Shown here: positions 44,365-52,962 of the stretch, piece after piece
Numbering within the stretch: position 1 is the first letter of the stretch
Layout: each line of letters begins with the position of its first letter
Assembly: GCF_030908385.1 (NCBI RefSeq)
Contig: NZ_CP133091.1
Span: forward strand, 3,715,501-3,779,500
DNA: 64,000 bases
From: Mangrovimonas sp. YM274
GTDB taxonomy: Bacteria; Bacteroidota; Bacteroidia; Flavobacteriales; Flavobacteriaceae
Direction of reading: 5' to 3'
The notes under the pieces: generated by a model
Database searches by the model: none
What the model saw: only the letters and a program-made list of their open reading frames with translations
Told to the model about the DNA's origin: nothing
Program-made: the position numbers and the translations under genes

Positions 44365-46553
44365 TAACAATCCATTTTCAGTTGCCCTTGTGCTTGATAA
44401 AAGCTTAAGGGTTTATGGGTAAACTCGACACAAATAGATTCCAAAACTCCCAACACTCCTTTTTGCATTGCCAAGGAGCCGCAGAGCATAATGACGCCGC
44501 CATTATAAAGGGTTTGTGCTATTTCGCTAGCATTGTCATGCAGTTTGTCCTGCACATAGCATTGTTCAGCTTCACGGGAAAGTACCAACTCAAAATCATT
44601 CAATTTTTTCTGAAGTAACAAGGCATCTATTTGCGGTTGATATAAATTGAAGGACGCCTGAGTTCGCAAACCTAGATAAAGTTTGGTTTCCCTATGCTTT
44701 TTATTTTGATGGAGCATTCCCAAAAAAGGCGCCACTCCGGTACCATTGGCAATAAGAATGACCTTTGGAGCTTTAACTGGAAAATGAAATGACGTATTTT
44801 TGATGATTTTAGCCTTGAATTTATCTCCTACCAACAAATCATTTAGGTAATTGGAGCCCAAACCGTGCTCGTAGAATTTAATGCTCAATTGAATGTTTCC
44901 ATCAACCTTCCCAATCGAATACAACCGCTCCCGATAGTCATTCTTTGGATAGATAGCCAACAAATCCCCAGAGGTAAACTTCTGTGTTTTTTTTGGTTTT
45001 AATTTGAGTAGAAAGGTACTATCTAGATTATCGCTAACCGATGTCTTAGCCACAACCTTGATTTTTTTAGTTTGCTTTCGGTTAGGTACTAAATCTCCCT
45101 CTGGAATTTCCACAGTTAAACCTACATTGGCACTCCATGAACCTACAAACTGATGGAAGGCTTCTAGAGATTTATCGTTAATAGTGGTAACTTCCATGGC
45201 TCTTTCAAAATACACCTCCATAGCTTTATCTATATCATAAGCGAATTGACAAAAATCGGGATAAGCTAAAGAACCAAAACCAACTACTGCATACCTACAT
45301 TTATTAGGTTGTTTGATGATTTTTAATTGTTCCAAAAACTTATCCGCGTTGGTAGGCGCTTCTCCCTGCCCGTAGGTAGCTGTAAAAGCAATAAGATGTT
45401 CAGCTTTTGGAAATTGAGTATAATCGTTCAACTCCGTAATAAATACCTTTTCTCCAGCCTCAATTAACTGTTTATAAAACGCATTGGCATATTGCATGGT
45501 CGAACCATTTTCGGAGCCTACCAAAATGATGTATTGACATTCCTCTCTTCGGAATTTATTCTTTAATCCCGACGCACGACGCTTCAAGGTCATATCAAAA
45601 CCGGAATAAATAAAAAACAAGATATTGATACTAGCCAAACCCAAAATAAAAGCCCAAATTGTATTGCCCCTTCCTGTATGCAACACCATGCTTAGATTGG
45701 TAACCACTTCCACCATGGGTGCTTTCAAGCTACTTAACACTTCTCCCGTATATTGGTTCACTACCAACTCTTCCTGTTTTAGCTTTAAGGTAAAATAATC
45801 CTCTACATCGTCAGAAAAGGGAAATTCCAATGTTTCAACTTCAGAAAGTGGTGTGTTTTGGAACAATTCAAATTCAGAAACATCACGTTTTGGAATCTCT
45901 GAAATTGTATTAAAATCAATCTTGTGCTTTTCCTTGCTTTCTGGCAACAGATTGAATTTTTCCAAAGACAGGTATACCCCAGTAAGGGTAATAATGATGA
46001 TAGGAATTAAGGACAGACGCCCCAAGACCACATGCCAATACTGACTAAAATTCTCATTGACAATCTTAGCAAAAAACTGTTGGATGCCTCTTTGTCGTTT
46101 CACTATTAGAATGGTCCCGGTAATAGCAATCACAAACAGTAAAAAAGAGCACAGTCCCACAAAAAAACGACCGACACTCTTTAAAAATAAAGACCTATGA
46201 AAATTGGTAACCCATTGAAAAAATTTGGAAGGCTGCAGTTTTGCTCCCAAAAACTCAGCCGTAACTGGATTAAAATACCCTTCCAAGTTGTCGCCATTCT
46301 CTGTGAATACAGAGGCTATTACAAAATGATTGGCATCAACCTTGATGTCGATAACTTCCGGGTAGGTTTCCTTAAATACCTCAACAGTTTTGGCCACAGA
46401 CACCTCATCCAAATTGGCAACTTTGTAAGGTGCCAATTGTTCAGAAATAGGCTGAAATGCCAAAATGGCCCCAGTTATGGAAGCCAAAAGGATAAAAACA
46501 ACAGAAGATACAGCCAATGCAAGGTGACTGTATCTCCAAATTGAAATGGTCAT
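44361..46553 (-). CDS. PepSY membrane protein fused to a flavodoxin-NADPH reductase (ferric reductase-type)
   Basis: A 730-residue single-chain electron pump. Residues 1-330 form the PepSY_TM part, with four helices, a periplasmic PepSY loop (about 45-110) and His residues in RYSHLALA, NFHRSLFL, YWHVVLG and VLHTGRG that could bind heme b. Residues 340-480 form a flavodoxin domain (LVGSENGSTMQYANAF). FAD and NADPH domains follow, with RERLYSIGK (RxYS), NGTGVAPFLG and a C-terminal aromatic ending KMDCY, as in sulfite reductase flavoproteins. It should carry NADPH electrons across the inner membrane to a periplasmic acceptor. It is the last gene of the heme-locus operon, 11 bases after the DUF2271 gene. 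Confidence 0.93.
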   Translation of the reverse strand: MTISIWRYSHLALAVSSVVFILLASITGAILAFQPISEQLAPYKVANLDEVSVAKTVEVFKETYPEVIDIKVDANHFVIASVFTENGDNLEGYFNPVTAEFLGAKLQPSKFFQWVTNFHRSLFLKSVGRFFVGLCSFLLFVIAITGTILIVKRQRGIQQFFAKIVNENFSQYWHVVLGRLSLIPIIIITLTGVYLSLEKFNLLPESKEKHKIDFNTISEIPKRDVSEFELFQNTPLSEVETLEFPFSDDVEDYFTLKLKQEELVVNQYTGEVLSSLKAPMVEVVTNLSMVLHTGRGNTIWAFILGLASINILFFIYSGFDMTLKRRASGLKNKFRREECQYIILVGSENGSTMQYANAFYKQLIEAGEKVFITELNDYTQFPKAEHLIAFTATYGQGEAPTNADKFLEQLKIIKQPNKCRYAVVGFGSLAYPDFCQFAYDIDKAMEVYFERAMEVTTINDKSLEAFHQFVGSWSANVGLTVEIPEGDLVPNRKQTKKIKVVAKTSVSDNLDSTFLLKLKPKKTQKFTSGDLLAIYPKNDYRERLYSIGKVDGNIQLSIKFYEHGLGSNYLNDLLVGDKFKAKIIKNTSFHFPVKAPKVILIANGTGVAPFLGMLHQNKKHRETKLYLGLRTQASFNLYQPQIDALLLQKKLNDFELVLSREAEQCYVQDKLHDNASEIAQTLYNGGVIMLCGSLAMQKGVLGVLESICVEFTHKPLSFYQAQGQLKMDCY

Positions 46554-46564
46554 ATTACGATTGT

Positions 46565-47050
46565 TTAATTGGGCATCATGCGGACATACCGAATAAACCC
46601 AGTGCCTTCCACTTTACTTTTTATGCTTTCTGATGTCAATGGAAATTCAACATCCTGGGTATAATACCCTTGGTCTTCCACAGCTGTTTCAAAACGAATG
46701 CTGTAGCCTGCATCAATTTTGGAATCTTCGATTTCGATAACATTAATACTGCGCTCTCCCCCTGAGATTGTAGCCCCAGTAATAGCATCGATATTGTTTC
46801 GTTTTTTACCGTAAAATTGCCACCAAGATTCCAAGGTATTGTACCACTCATTATCATCTCCCTGCACAAACAGTGTTTGCTCATAGTCACCATCAGGATT
46901 GATCAATGAAATGACTACATAAGCCCCTTCCCCTGTATAATTGGTCAATTGGATCATGCATTTATATTTGGTTGATGGTCCTTGATTGGTAAATGACGCC
47001 AATCCAAAAACCATAGTCAATCCAAGTATTATTAAACGTATATTTTTCAT
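46565..47050 (-). CDS. DUF2271 periplasmic protein with predicted FMN-attachment motif
   Basis: A 161-residue exported protein with a signal peptide (residues 1-22). The mature part is beta-rich, like DUF2271 proteins. At residues 88-94 it reads DAITGAT, matching the D-x-x-[ST]-G-A-T motif in which ApbE attaches FMN to the last Thr in NqrC, RnfG and related carriers; the candidate residue is Thr94. DUF2271 genes often sit beside PepSY and ApbE genes, from memory. Here it lies between the ankyrin and PepSY reductase genes. No apbE is in the window. Confidence 0.88.
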   Translation of the reverse strand: MKNIRLIILGLTMVFGLASFTNQGPSTKYKCMIQLTNYTGEGAYVVISLINPDGDYEQTLFVQGDDNEWYNTLESWWQFYGKKRNNIDAITGATISGGERSINVIEIEDSKIDAGYSIRFETAVEDQGYYTQDVEFPLTSESIKSKVEGTGFIRYVRMMPN

Positions 47051-47062
47051 TCTGTAAATGTC

Positions 47063-48544
47063 TTATTTTAAAAATTCTATTGAAATGTTATTGCTTTTCA
47101 ACAATTCATTTTCCTGGGCCAAGTCGTAGGCCGTCTCCTCAAATTCGGTCATAAGGGTTTTGTTCGCACCTTGTGCCACCAAGTATTTCATAATGCCATC
47201 ATCGGAAGCTTTCATGGCTGCCAAATGCAAAGCAGTGTTCCCGTCTCCATTTTTAGCATTCACATCAATTTTCATTTCCGAAGCCATTTTCAACAACTCC
47301 AAACTTCCTTTTTCAACAGCCATATGATACCATGTATTGCCATTTTTTTGGGTTTGTCCCAACAGTAATCCATGTTTCTCTAGGCTGCTTAATTTTTCGG
47401 AAAACTCCTTAGGGTTTCTAGTTGAATAAGAATTTACCAAAGCATAAACCAAACTATTTCCCTCAGTATCTACAACATCTATTTTCGCTCCTCTCTTCAT
47501 CAAGAATTCAACCACTTCAACAGAATTTCCTTCCACAGCATAAAACAAAGCTGTTTGTCCTTTTTTGTTGGCATGATTGATATCCTTAAGGGTTTTGGAC
47601 ATTAGTTTTACCATGTCTAAATTATTTCTGTAAGCGGCATTCATAAAAGGTGTATTTCCATCATGATCTTCTTCATTCACGTCCAAACCTTTCTCCAAGA
47701 GATAGCGTATCAATTCTTCATCCTTACTTCTTGAAGCCAAAATATGTAAAGGTGTCTGCCCTTCTCTATTGATGACATTAGGATTGAGGCCTTGTTCCTC
47801 CAAAAATTTATAGACTTCAATACCGTTAGTCTTTCCTCTGGTTCCATAGGCTGCAAACATAAAAGCTTGGTTATTCCCATTTACACCTCTTCCTTCTAGA
47901 ACTTTCAAGGCTTCCAAATTACCAGTCCTTGCCACGTAGTTAAAAATCCCATTGCCGTCTGAATCCACGCTATTGATATCCAATCCCTTTTTCTGAAAGT
48001 ATTCTACCAATTGAAAATCCTCATCATTTGGTGCTACCAACAGCAAAGCATTTGCTCCATTAGGCGTGAGATCTTTTTTTAAATTCGCACCATTGGCCAA
48101 ACAAAGGTCGTACACATCAGTGTTCTTCTGACCTGAAGAGGCTGCAAAATTTAAGATGGTATTGCCTTTATCATCTGTAATATCGGTTTTGGCACCGTGC
48201 TGCAACAAATACTCCATGACTTGGGTATTGCCCTTATACGCTGCCCAGAAAATGTAGGTACGTCCGTCGTGGGTTAGTTTGTTAACATCATTGCCTTCTT
48301 GGGATATCAAATAGGTAATGCTGTTAAATGGAGCATCTTGTAAAATGGCATATACCACGCCATCAAAATTATTACCATTAGCTTGAGCAGGGTCATTCCC
48401 TTCTGCAATTTTCGCTTTAATCGCCGCTACATTTGGTTGCGATTTCCAAAAGTCTCGGTTTAAAAAAACGTTATCCTGTGCAAACGATTGTATCCCCAGT
48501 AGCAACATAGCACCGAGGATACAGGATTTAAAACAACTATTCAT
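47063..48544 (-). CDS. Secreted ankyrin-repeat protein
   Basis: A 493-residue protein with a signal peptide (ending SFAQ) followed by about a dozen ankyrin repeats. Examples are DKGNTILNFAASSGQ, REGQTPLHILASRSKDEELI, DHDGNTPFMNAAYRNNLDMV and NGDGNTALHLAAMK. Ankyrin repeats bind proteins. A periplasmic adaptor or scaffold role in the heme and electron-transfer locus is inferred from position. It lies 4 bases after the DUF6607 gene and 12 bases before the DUF2271 gene. Confidence 0.9.
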   Translation of the reverse strand: MNSCFKSCILGAMLLLGIQSFAQDNVFLNRDFWKSQPNVAAIKAKIAEGNDPAQANGNNFDGVVYAILQDAPFNSITYLISQEGNDVNKLTHDGRTYIFWAAYKGNTQVMEYLLQHGAKTDITDDKGNTILNFAASSGQKNTDVYDLCLANGANLKKDLTPNGANALLLVAPNDEDFQLVEYFQKKGLDINSVDSDGNGIFNYVARTGNLEALKVLEGRGVNGNNQAFMFAAYGTRGKTNGIEVYKFLEEQGLNPNVINREGQTPLHILASRSKDEELIRYLLEKGLDVNEEDHDGNTPFMNAAYRNNLDMVKLMSKTLKDINHANKKGQTALFYAVEGNSVEVVEFLMKRGAKIDVVDTEGNSLVYALVNSYSTRNPKEFSEKLSSLEKHGLLLGQTQKNGNTWYHMAVEKGSLELLKMASEMKIDVNAKNGDGNTALHLAAMKASDDGIMKYLVAQGANKTLMTEFEETAYDLAQENELLKSNNISIEFLK

Positions 48545-48548
48545 AAGC

Positions 48549-49454
48549 TTATTTTACAAACGATTCAATTAACGGATTGATTTCCTCCGCTGTTTGGTAT
48601 TTTTCAGCATCAAACAAATATTTGAACAACACCTTGTTATCCACTTTTTCCTGCAAATATAAATCTTTATGTCTTGCAAACACGTCATCCCACTTAGCTC
48701 TTACCAAAGCCCATTTTGCCTGATTGGTATTCCAGTAATCTTGAGCCGCTTTACACATGCTATCGACTACTTTTACATAGGTATTGTATCCTTTTTCCTG
48801 AGCCAAGACCTTATCTTCCTTTCCTTCCTCACGCACTAACTTATCATTGTCTTGATTGTGAATCCAACCGCTAGCTGTAATCTCGTGACGATTTCTTCTT
48901 ACCGTCACATTATAATCACTACGTTGGGTATACTCGCGTCTTGGTAGTGGCGCAGTTGTAGTATTTTCCCAATAGCTTTTGCCATCTACATGTACCCAAG
49001 TCGCAGTCCCTTCATATCTTGGGCTGTCGTCCACTTGAAATACTTTTTGCGTCCACTGTCCTTTTACTTCACTTTTCGGCAAACTTTGGTAGCTCCATTT
49101 ATTATCATGGTCGTACACATACAAATCGGTGTTTTCAAATTCCCAATCCTGTCTCCAATGCTTCACAATATGAGGCGCCTCCGATGGTCCTACAATCAAT
49201 AAATGCTGCATGGAAATTTTATCCTTGCTATCCTCTACCAACTGTACCCACTCCAAACCTCTATCGTGTTTTGTTTTGGAAGGCACATATGTTGAATCTC
49301 CCGAATACTCAAAGGTTTCAGCAAAATTGAAATTTACCTTATAACAGCCACACATATCTTTAATGGCTTGTTGATCTTGTTTCTTTTTGTTTTGGGCATG
49401 TAGGTTCACACTTAAAAATAATGCCGCTGCAACTAATGGAAAAATACGTTTCAT
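48549..49454 (-). CDS. DUF6607 family exported protein
   Basis: A 301-residue protein with a signal peptide (1-20, ending LHAQ). The mature chain starts with a CGC-containing segment (KDMCGCYKVNFNFAETFEY) and is rich in Trp, Tyr and His, for example APHIVKHWRQDWEFENTDLY and GTATWVHVDGKSYWENT. The beta-rich centre and helical C terminus are consistent with a DUF6607 domain. The function is unknown. It is the first gene of the operon, facing the TonB receptor across a short regulatory gap. His and Trp content makes heme binding conceivable but unproven. Confidence 0.85.
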   Translation of the reverse strand: MKRIFPLVAAALFLSVNLHAQNKKKQDQQAIKDMCGCYKVNFNFAETFEYSGDSTYVPSKTKHDRGLEWVQLVEDSKDKISMQHLLIVGPSEAPHIVKHWRQDWEFENTDLYVYDHDNKWSYQSLPKSEVKGQWTQKVFQVDDSPRYEGTATWVHVDGKSYWENTTTAPLPRREYTQRSDYNVTVRRNRHEITASGWIHNQDNDKLVREEGKEDKVLAQEKGYNTYVKVVDSMCKAAQDYWNTNQAKWALVRAKWDDVFARHKDLYLQEKVDNKVLFKYLFDAEKYQTAEEINPLIESFVK

Positions 49455-49469
49455 TGAAAAAAATTATTC

Positions 49470-49519
49470 TTATTTAGATTGATTTAAAATAACATTGATA
49501 TATTTGCAACGCAAAACTA
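49470..49519. promoter_or_regulatory. Divergent promoters and inverted repeat controlling the heme locus
   Basis: For the plus strand, TTG (49479-49481), 17 bases, TATATTTG (49499-49506) is a full promoter for the receptor gene. For the minus strand, TAGTTTTG (49519-49512) is a perfect -7 element for the DUF6607 operon. Between them lies a 23-base imperfect inverted repeat with arms TTATTTAGA and TTAAAATAA (49470-49492). It covers the plus -33 element. An iron-dependent repressor such as Fur is a plausible binder, but the site does not match a consensus that I can vouch for. Confidence 0.6.
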
Positions 49520-49526
49520 ATCAAGA

Positions 49527-51602
49527 ATGAGTCTAAATAAAAATAAAATTATCGTTTATTTTTTACTTTTTTTAAGCCGCTTCGCCTTTTCGCAGGAAGT
49601 AACACAGGACTCTACCCAAATTGAAGAACTCCAAGAGGTCATGGTTACGGCCACTCGAACCGAAAGACAGCTATCGTCTTTACCGCTGCCTGCCCAGTTG
49701 ATTTCGAAAAAAGAAATTCAACAAATCAACTCCATGAGATTAAGCGATTTAATCAATGAACAAACTGGTTTAATTACTATACCCGACTTTGGAGGTGGGG
49801 AAGGCATACAAATGCAGGGCTTAGATTCGCAGTATACTTTAATCATGATTGATGGCGTCCCTTTAATTGGACGCTCGGCAGGAACTTTGGATATCAGTAG
49901 AATTTCCGTTGGAAATATTAAACAAATAGAAATTATTAAAGGGGCCTCCTCCAGTCTTTATGGAAGTGAAGCTCTTGGAGGCGTAATCAATATTATTACC
50001 GAAGACCCTAATGCCGGAATCCAAGGACAAGTAAGTTCCAGATATGGTTCTTTCCAGACTTATGACACATCGCTTTCCTTAGGCTACAAAAAAGAGGCCT
50101 TTGCCATAAGTGGATTTTACAACCGTTTTAGCAGTGAAGGTTACGATTTAAACAAAACTGATGCTCTAAATACGGTAGAGCCATTTGCTAACCATACTGT
50201 AAACACTCAAATTACCTACAATTTCTCAGAGCAAACAAACCTGTCTTTATCAGGAAGATATTATACCCAAAATCAAGATTATGTAGCTTCTGAAAACCTA
50301 AAGGGAAAAAGTGATATAAATGAATGGAATACCCATTTAAAACTCAACCACACATACAACCCAAAATGGAACAGCTATTTTGAATTGTATGCCACGCAAT
50401 ACAAAGCAGAGGAATACCTTAATAATATAGACTATTCTAGATATAGCGATGCCTATTTTGACCAACTCATGATGAGGCCAGAAATGCGTGCACTTTTTGA
50501 ACCCAATGACAAGCATAATGCGATAGTTGGAATTGGCTGGACACATGAACGCTTAAATAGAACTGACTTTAGCACCAATCCCGAATTTAACTCCCCTTAC
50601 ATTTATGCACAATATGATGCTAACCCAACGGACAAACTTAACCTTATAATTGGAGCCAGATTTGACCACCACAGTGAATACAATTCACAATTCAGTCCAA
50701 AGGCAGCTTTACGTTATAAATTAAACACAAAGATTGCAGTTAAAGCATCTGTTGGTTATGGCTTTAAAGCTCCAGATTTTAGGCAACTCTATTTTGATTT
50801 CTCCAATTCCGCCGTCGGATATACGGTCTTAGGATATAACGCGGTTACCACAGCAATTCCTCAAATGGAAGCCAATGGTGAAATAGCCAACATTGTAGTA
50901 CCAATTTCAGAATTCGAAGCCCATTTAAAGGCCGAAAATTCCATAGCCTATAATCTAGGGGTCGATTACAAGCCTTTTTCATCTTTAAAACTTAACCTAA
51001 ACTTGTTCCGAAACACTATTAATGATTTAATAGATACCCGAGTTGTTGCAAATAAAACAAATGGTCAAAATGTATTTAGCTATTACAATGTAAACAACGT
51101 CTTTACTCAAGGCTTAGAACTCAATACAAGTTGGAAACCCAATAACAATCTAACTATATCGGGAGGGTATCAATTACTATATGCAAAGGATAAAGCGGCT
51201 CAAGACAACTTTGAAAACGGAACTGTTTATGCTAGGCTTACTCCAAGCTCCCCATCGTTTCAACTCAACAAAAAAGACTATTTCGGCCTTTATAATCGTT
51301 CAAGGCATATGGCTAATTTCAAGGTCTTCTACGTGTTCCCAAAATGGAAATTGGATGCGAACCTTAGAGGTACCTACCGAAGTAAATATGGTCTGTATGA
51401 TACCAATGGCAACACCTATCTAGATGCCTATGATGAGTTTGTTGACGGATATTCAATTTGGGACATTGCCTTTAACAAAACGGTTTTTAAACATTACAAA
51501 ATAGGTTTTGGCATTGACAATCTGTTTGGCTTTACCGATACGCAACATATCAGCAACATATCAGGTCGCAATATTTACGGAAAACTTAATATTCAAATTT
51601 AA
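49527..51602 (+). CDS. TonB-dependent outer-membrane receptor, probably for heme
   Basis: A 691-residue outer-membrane transporter. Signal peptide (to about FSQE), then TonB box-like region and plug domain (about 38-165, VMVTATRTERQLSS, LYGSEALGGVINIIT), then a 22-strand barrel ending in a terminal aromatic-alternating strand. FKAPDFRQLYFD (about 413) resembles the FRAP motif of heme receptors, while the NPNL element is not clear. With the HmuY-like lipoprotein downstream, this is the HmuR-type pair. It has its own promoter; hmuY follows 25 bases after. Confidence 0.9.
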   Translation: MSLNKNKIIVYFLLFLSRFAFSQEVTQDSTQIEELQEVMVTATRTERQLSSLPLPAQLISKKEIQQINSMRLSDLINEQTGLITIPDFGGGEGIQMQGLDSQYTLIMIDGVPLIGRSAGTLDISRISVGNIKQIEIIKGASSSLYGSEALGGVINIITEDPNAGIQGQVSSRYGSFQTYDTSLSLGYKKEAFAISGFYNRFSSEGYDLNKTDALNTVEPFANHTVNTQITYNFSEQTNLSLSGRYYTQNQDYVASENLKGKSDINEWNTHLKLNHTYNPKWNSYFELYATQYKAEEYLNNIDYSRYSDAYFDQLMMRPEMRALFEPNDKHNAIVGIGWTHERLNRTDFSTNPEFNSPYIYAQYDANPTDKLNLIIGARFDHHSEYNSQFSPKAALRYKLNTKIAVKASVGYGFKAPDFRQLYFDFSNSAVGYTVLGYNAVTTAIPQMEANGEIANIVVPISEFEAHLKAENSIAYNLGVDYKPFSSLKLNLNLFRNTINDLIDTRVVANKTNGQNVFSYYNVNNVFTQGLELNTSWKPNNNLTISGGYQLLYAKDKAAQDNFENGTVYARLTPSSPSFQLNKKDYFGLYNRSRHMANFKVFYVFPKWKLDANLRGTYRSKYGLYDTNGNTYLDAYDEFVDGYSIWDIAFNKTVFKHYKIGFGIDNLFGFTDTQHISNISGRNIYGKLNIQI

Positions 51603-51627
51603 ATAAACATCAAAAACACTTACTTTT

Positions 51628-52254
51628 ATGAAAACAATTAAACATTTAACACTAGCACTACTTTTTATAGGTTTTACTTCTTGTAGCAATGATGATGATA
51701 ACTCGAGTGCTTTAATGGAGATTGAAGCAGAAACAATCACGAATCTTCAAGCCACCCAATCGGCAGACTATTCCACCACACCGCCAACAATAACCGGAGA
51801 TTACATAAAATTTTCCTTTGACGCTGGCGCCATTACTACCGGAGACGAATGGGATATCGCGTTTAGAGGCTCTACAATTATTATAAATGGAGGAGAAGCC
51901 ACAGCAGAAGACCAACCAGAAAGAACAGGTGAAGGCGGAGCCTATATTGCTTCAGGGACATTTGCTAGCGTAACAACTGTGGACCCTTCATTATTCAATG
52001 CAGACAGCACTACCAACGGACTAGCAATTCCAACAGGTTCTGACAACGGATGGTATAATTACAACCCAACAAACCACCTAATCACTCCTCTTGCGGGTAA
52101 AATTATTGTTGTGAAAACACATGATGGGCGCTTTGCCAAAATAGAAATTTTAAGCTATTATGAAAACAGTACTCCTAATGAGGATTTAACCAATTCGCAA
52201 TTCTACACATTCAATTATGTGTACCAACCAAACCAAGGAGAGAGCACATTTTAA
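51628..52254 (+). CDS. hmuY: HmuY-family heme-binding lipoprotein
   Basis: A 208-residue lipoprotein; the lipobox is FTSC (Cys19), followed by SNDDD, an acidic run of the kind linked to surface export in Bacteroidota. The mature chain shows the HmuY pattern: YIKFSFDAGAITTGDEWDIAFRG, then TIIINGG and GEGGAYIA, and a C-terminal KIVVVKTHDG-type strand region (here IIVVKTHDGRFAKIEIL). HmuY of Porphyromonas gingivalis captures heme from host proteins and hands it to HmuR. Heme-ligating residues vary and are not identified here. A terminator follows. Confidence 0.88.
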   Translation: MKTIKHLTLALLFIGFTSCSNDDDNSSALMEIEAETITNLQATQSADYSTTPPTITGDYIKFSFDAGAITTGDEWDIAFRGSTIIINGGEATAEDQPERTGEGGAYIASGTFASVTTVDPSLFNADSTTNGLAIPTGSDNGWYNYNPTNHLITPLAGKIIVVKTHDGRFAKIEILSYYENSTPNEDLTNSQFYTFNYVYQPNQGESTF

Positions 52255-52289
52255 TTGTCTCTTTTAAGATTAGCTGCATTAGTCAAACT

Positions 52290-52323
52290 AAAAGGCCACT
52301 CAATTTGAGTGGCTTTTTTTTGT
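52290..52323. terminator. Bidirectional terminator between hmuY and the carbonic anhydrase gene
   Basis: The stem GCCACTCAA/TTGAGTGGC with a short loop has A-rich left and T-rich right flanks and lies directly beside the stop of the minus-strand carbonic anhydrase. Good for hmuY; for the minus strand the T run also exists. Confidence 0.8.
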
Positions 52324-52950
52324 TTAGTCCAAATGATAAATCTGTCGAATTTTTTCCAATATGGATTCAAAGTCTATTTTCAAGTCAATGAGTTTGCCAG
52401 AATGCACATCAAACACCCAACCATGGACTTTTAAGCCGCGTTCCCGAACGGCTTTTTGGATGGCAGCTGTTTTGATTAGATTGACACATTGCTCCTGAAC
52501 GTTCAATTCTATTAAACGATCATATCTTTTATTTTGGTTGTCAATGGCATTAAGCTCTTCGGCGTGCAAACGATACACATCCCTAATGCTTCGCAACCAA
52601 GGGTTCAACAATCCCAAATCTTCCGAGAGCATAGCTGCCTTAACACCTCCGCAGGCGTAATGTCCACATACCACCACATCGGCAACCTTCAAATGGTTCA
52701 CGGCATAGTCCACTACGGACATTGCATTTAAATCGGTAGCGATAACCATGTTTGCAATGTTACGATGAACAAAAGCCTCCCCGGGCTCCAAACCCATAAG
52801 ACCTTCCACATCTACACGACTATCGGAACAACCGATATATAAAAATTGAGGGCTTTGACCCTTCCCCAACTTATTAAAGTAGTTTTCATCCTTGGTCAAT
52901 TTCTCCTGAATCCACTTTTCGTTGTTCTCAAAAACTCTATTTAAATCCAT
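52324..52950 (-). CDS. Beta-class carbonic anhydrase (partner of the second SulP)
   Basis: Interconverts CO2 and bicarbonate in the cytosol. Zinc ligands are in CSDSRV (about 41) and GHYACGG (His about 98, Cys about 101). Length 208 is usual for the beta class. It lies 12 bases after the SulP gene and is cotranscribed with it. The set of bicarbonate transporter plus anhydrase suggests assimilation of inorganic carbon for anaplerotic reactions. Confidence 0.93.
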   Translation of the reverse strand: MDLNRVFENNEKWIQEKLTKDENYFNKLGKGQSPQFLYIGCSDSRVDVEGLMGLEPGEAFVHRNIANMVIATDLNAMSVVDYAVNHLKVADVVVCGHYACGGVKAAMLSEDLGLLNPWLRSIRDVYRLHAEELNAIDNQNKRYDRLIELNVQEQCVNLIKTAAIQKAVRERGLKVHGWVFDVHSGKLIDLKIDFESILEKIRQIYHLD

Positions 52951-52962
52951 TTTGTAATCTAA

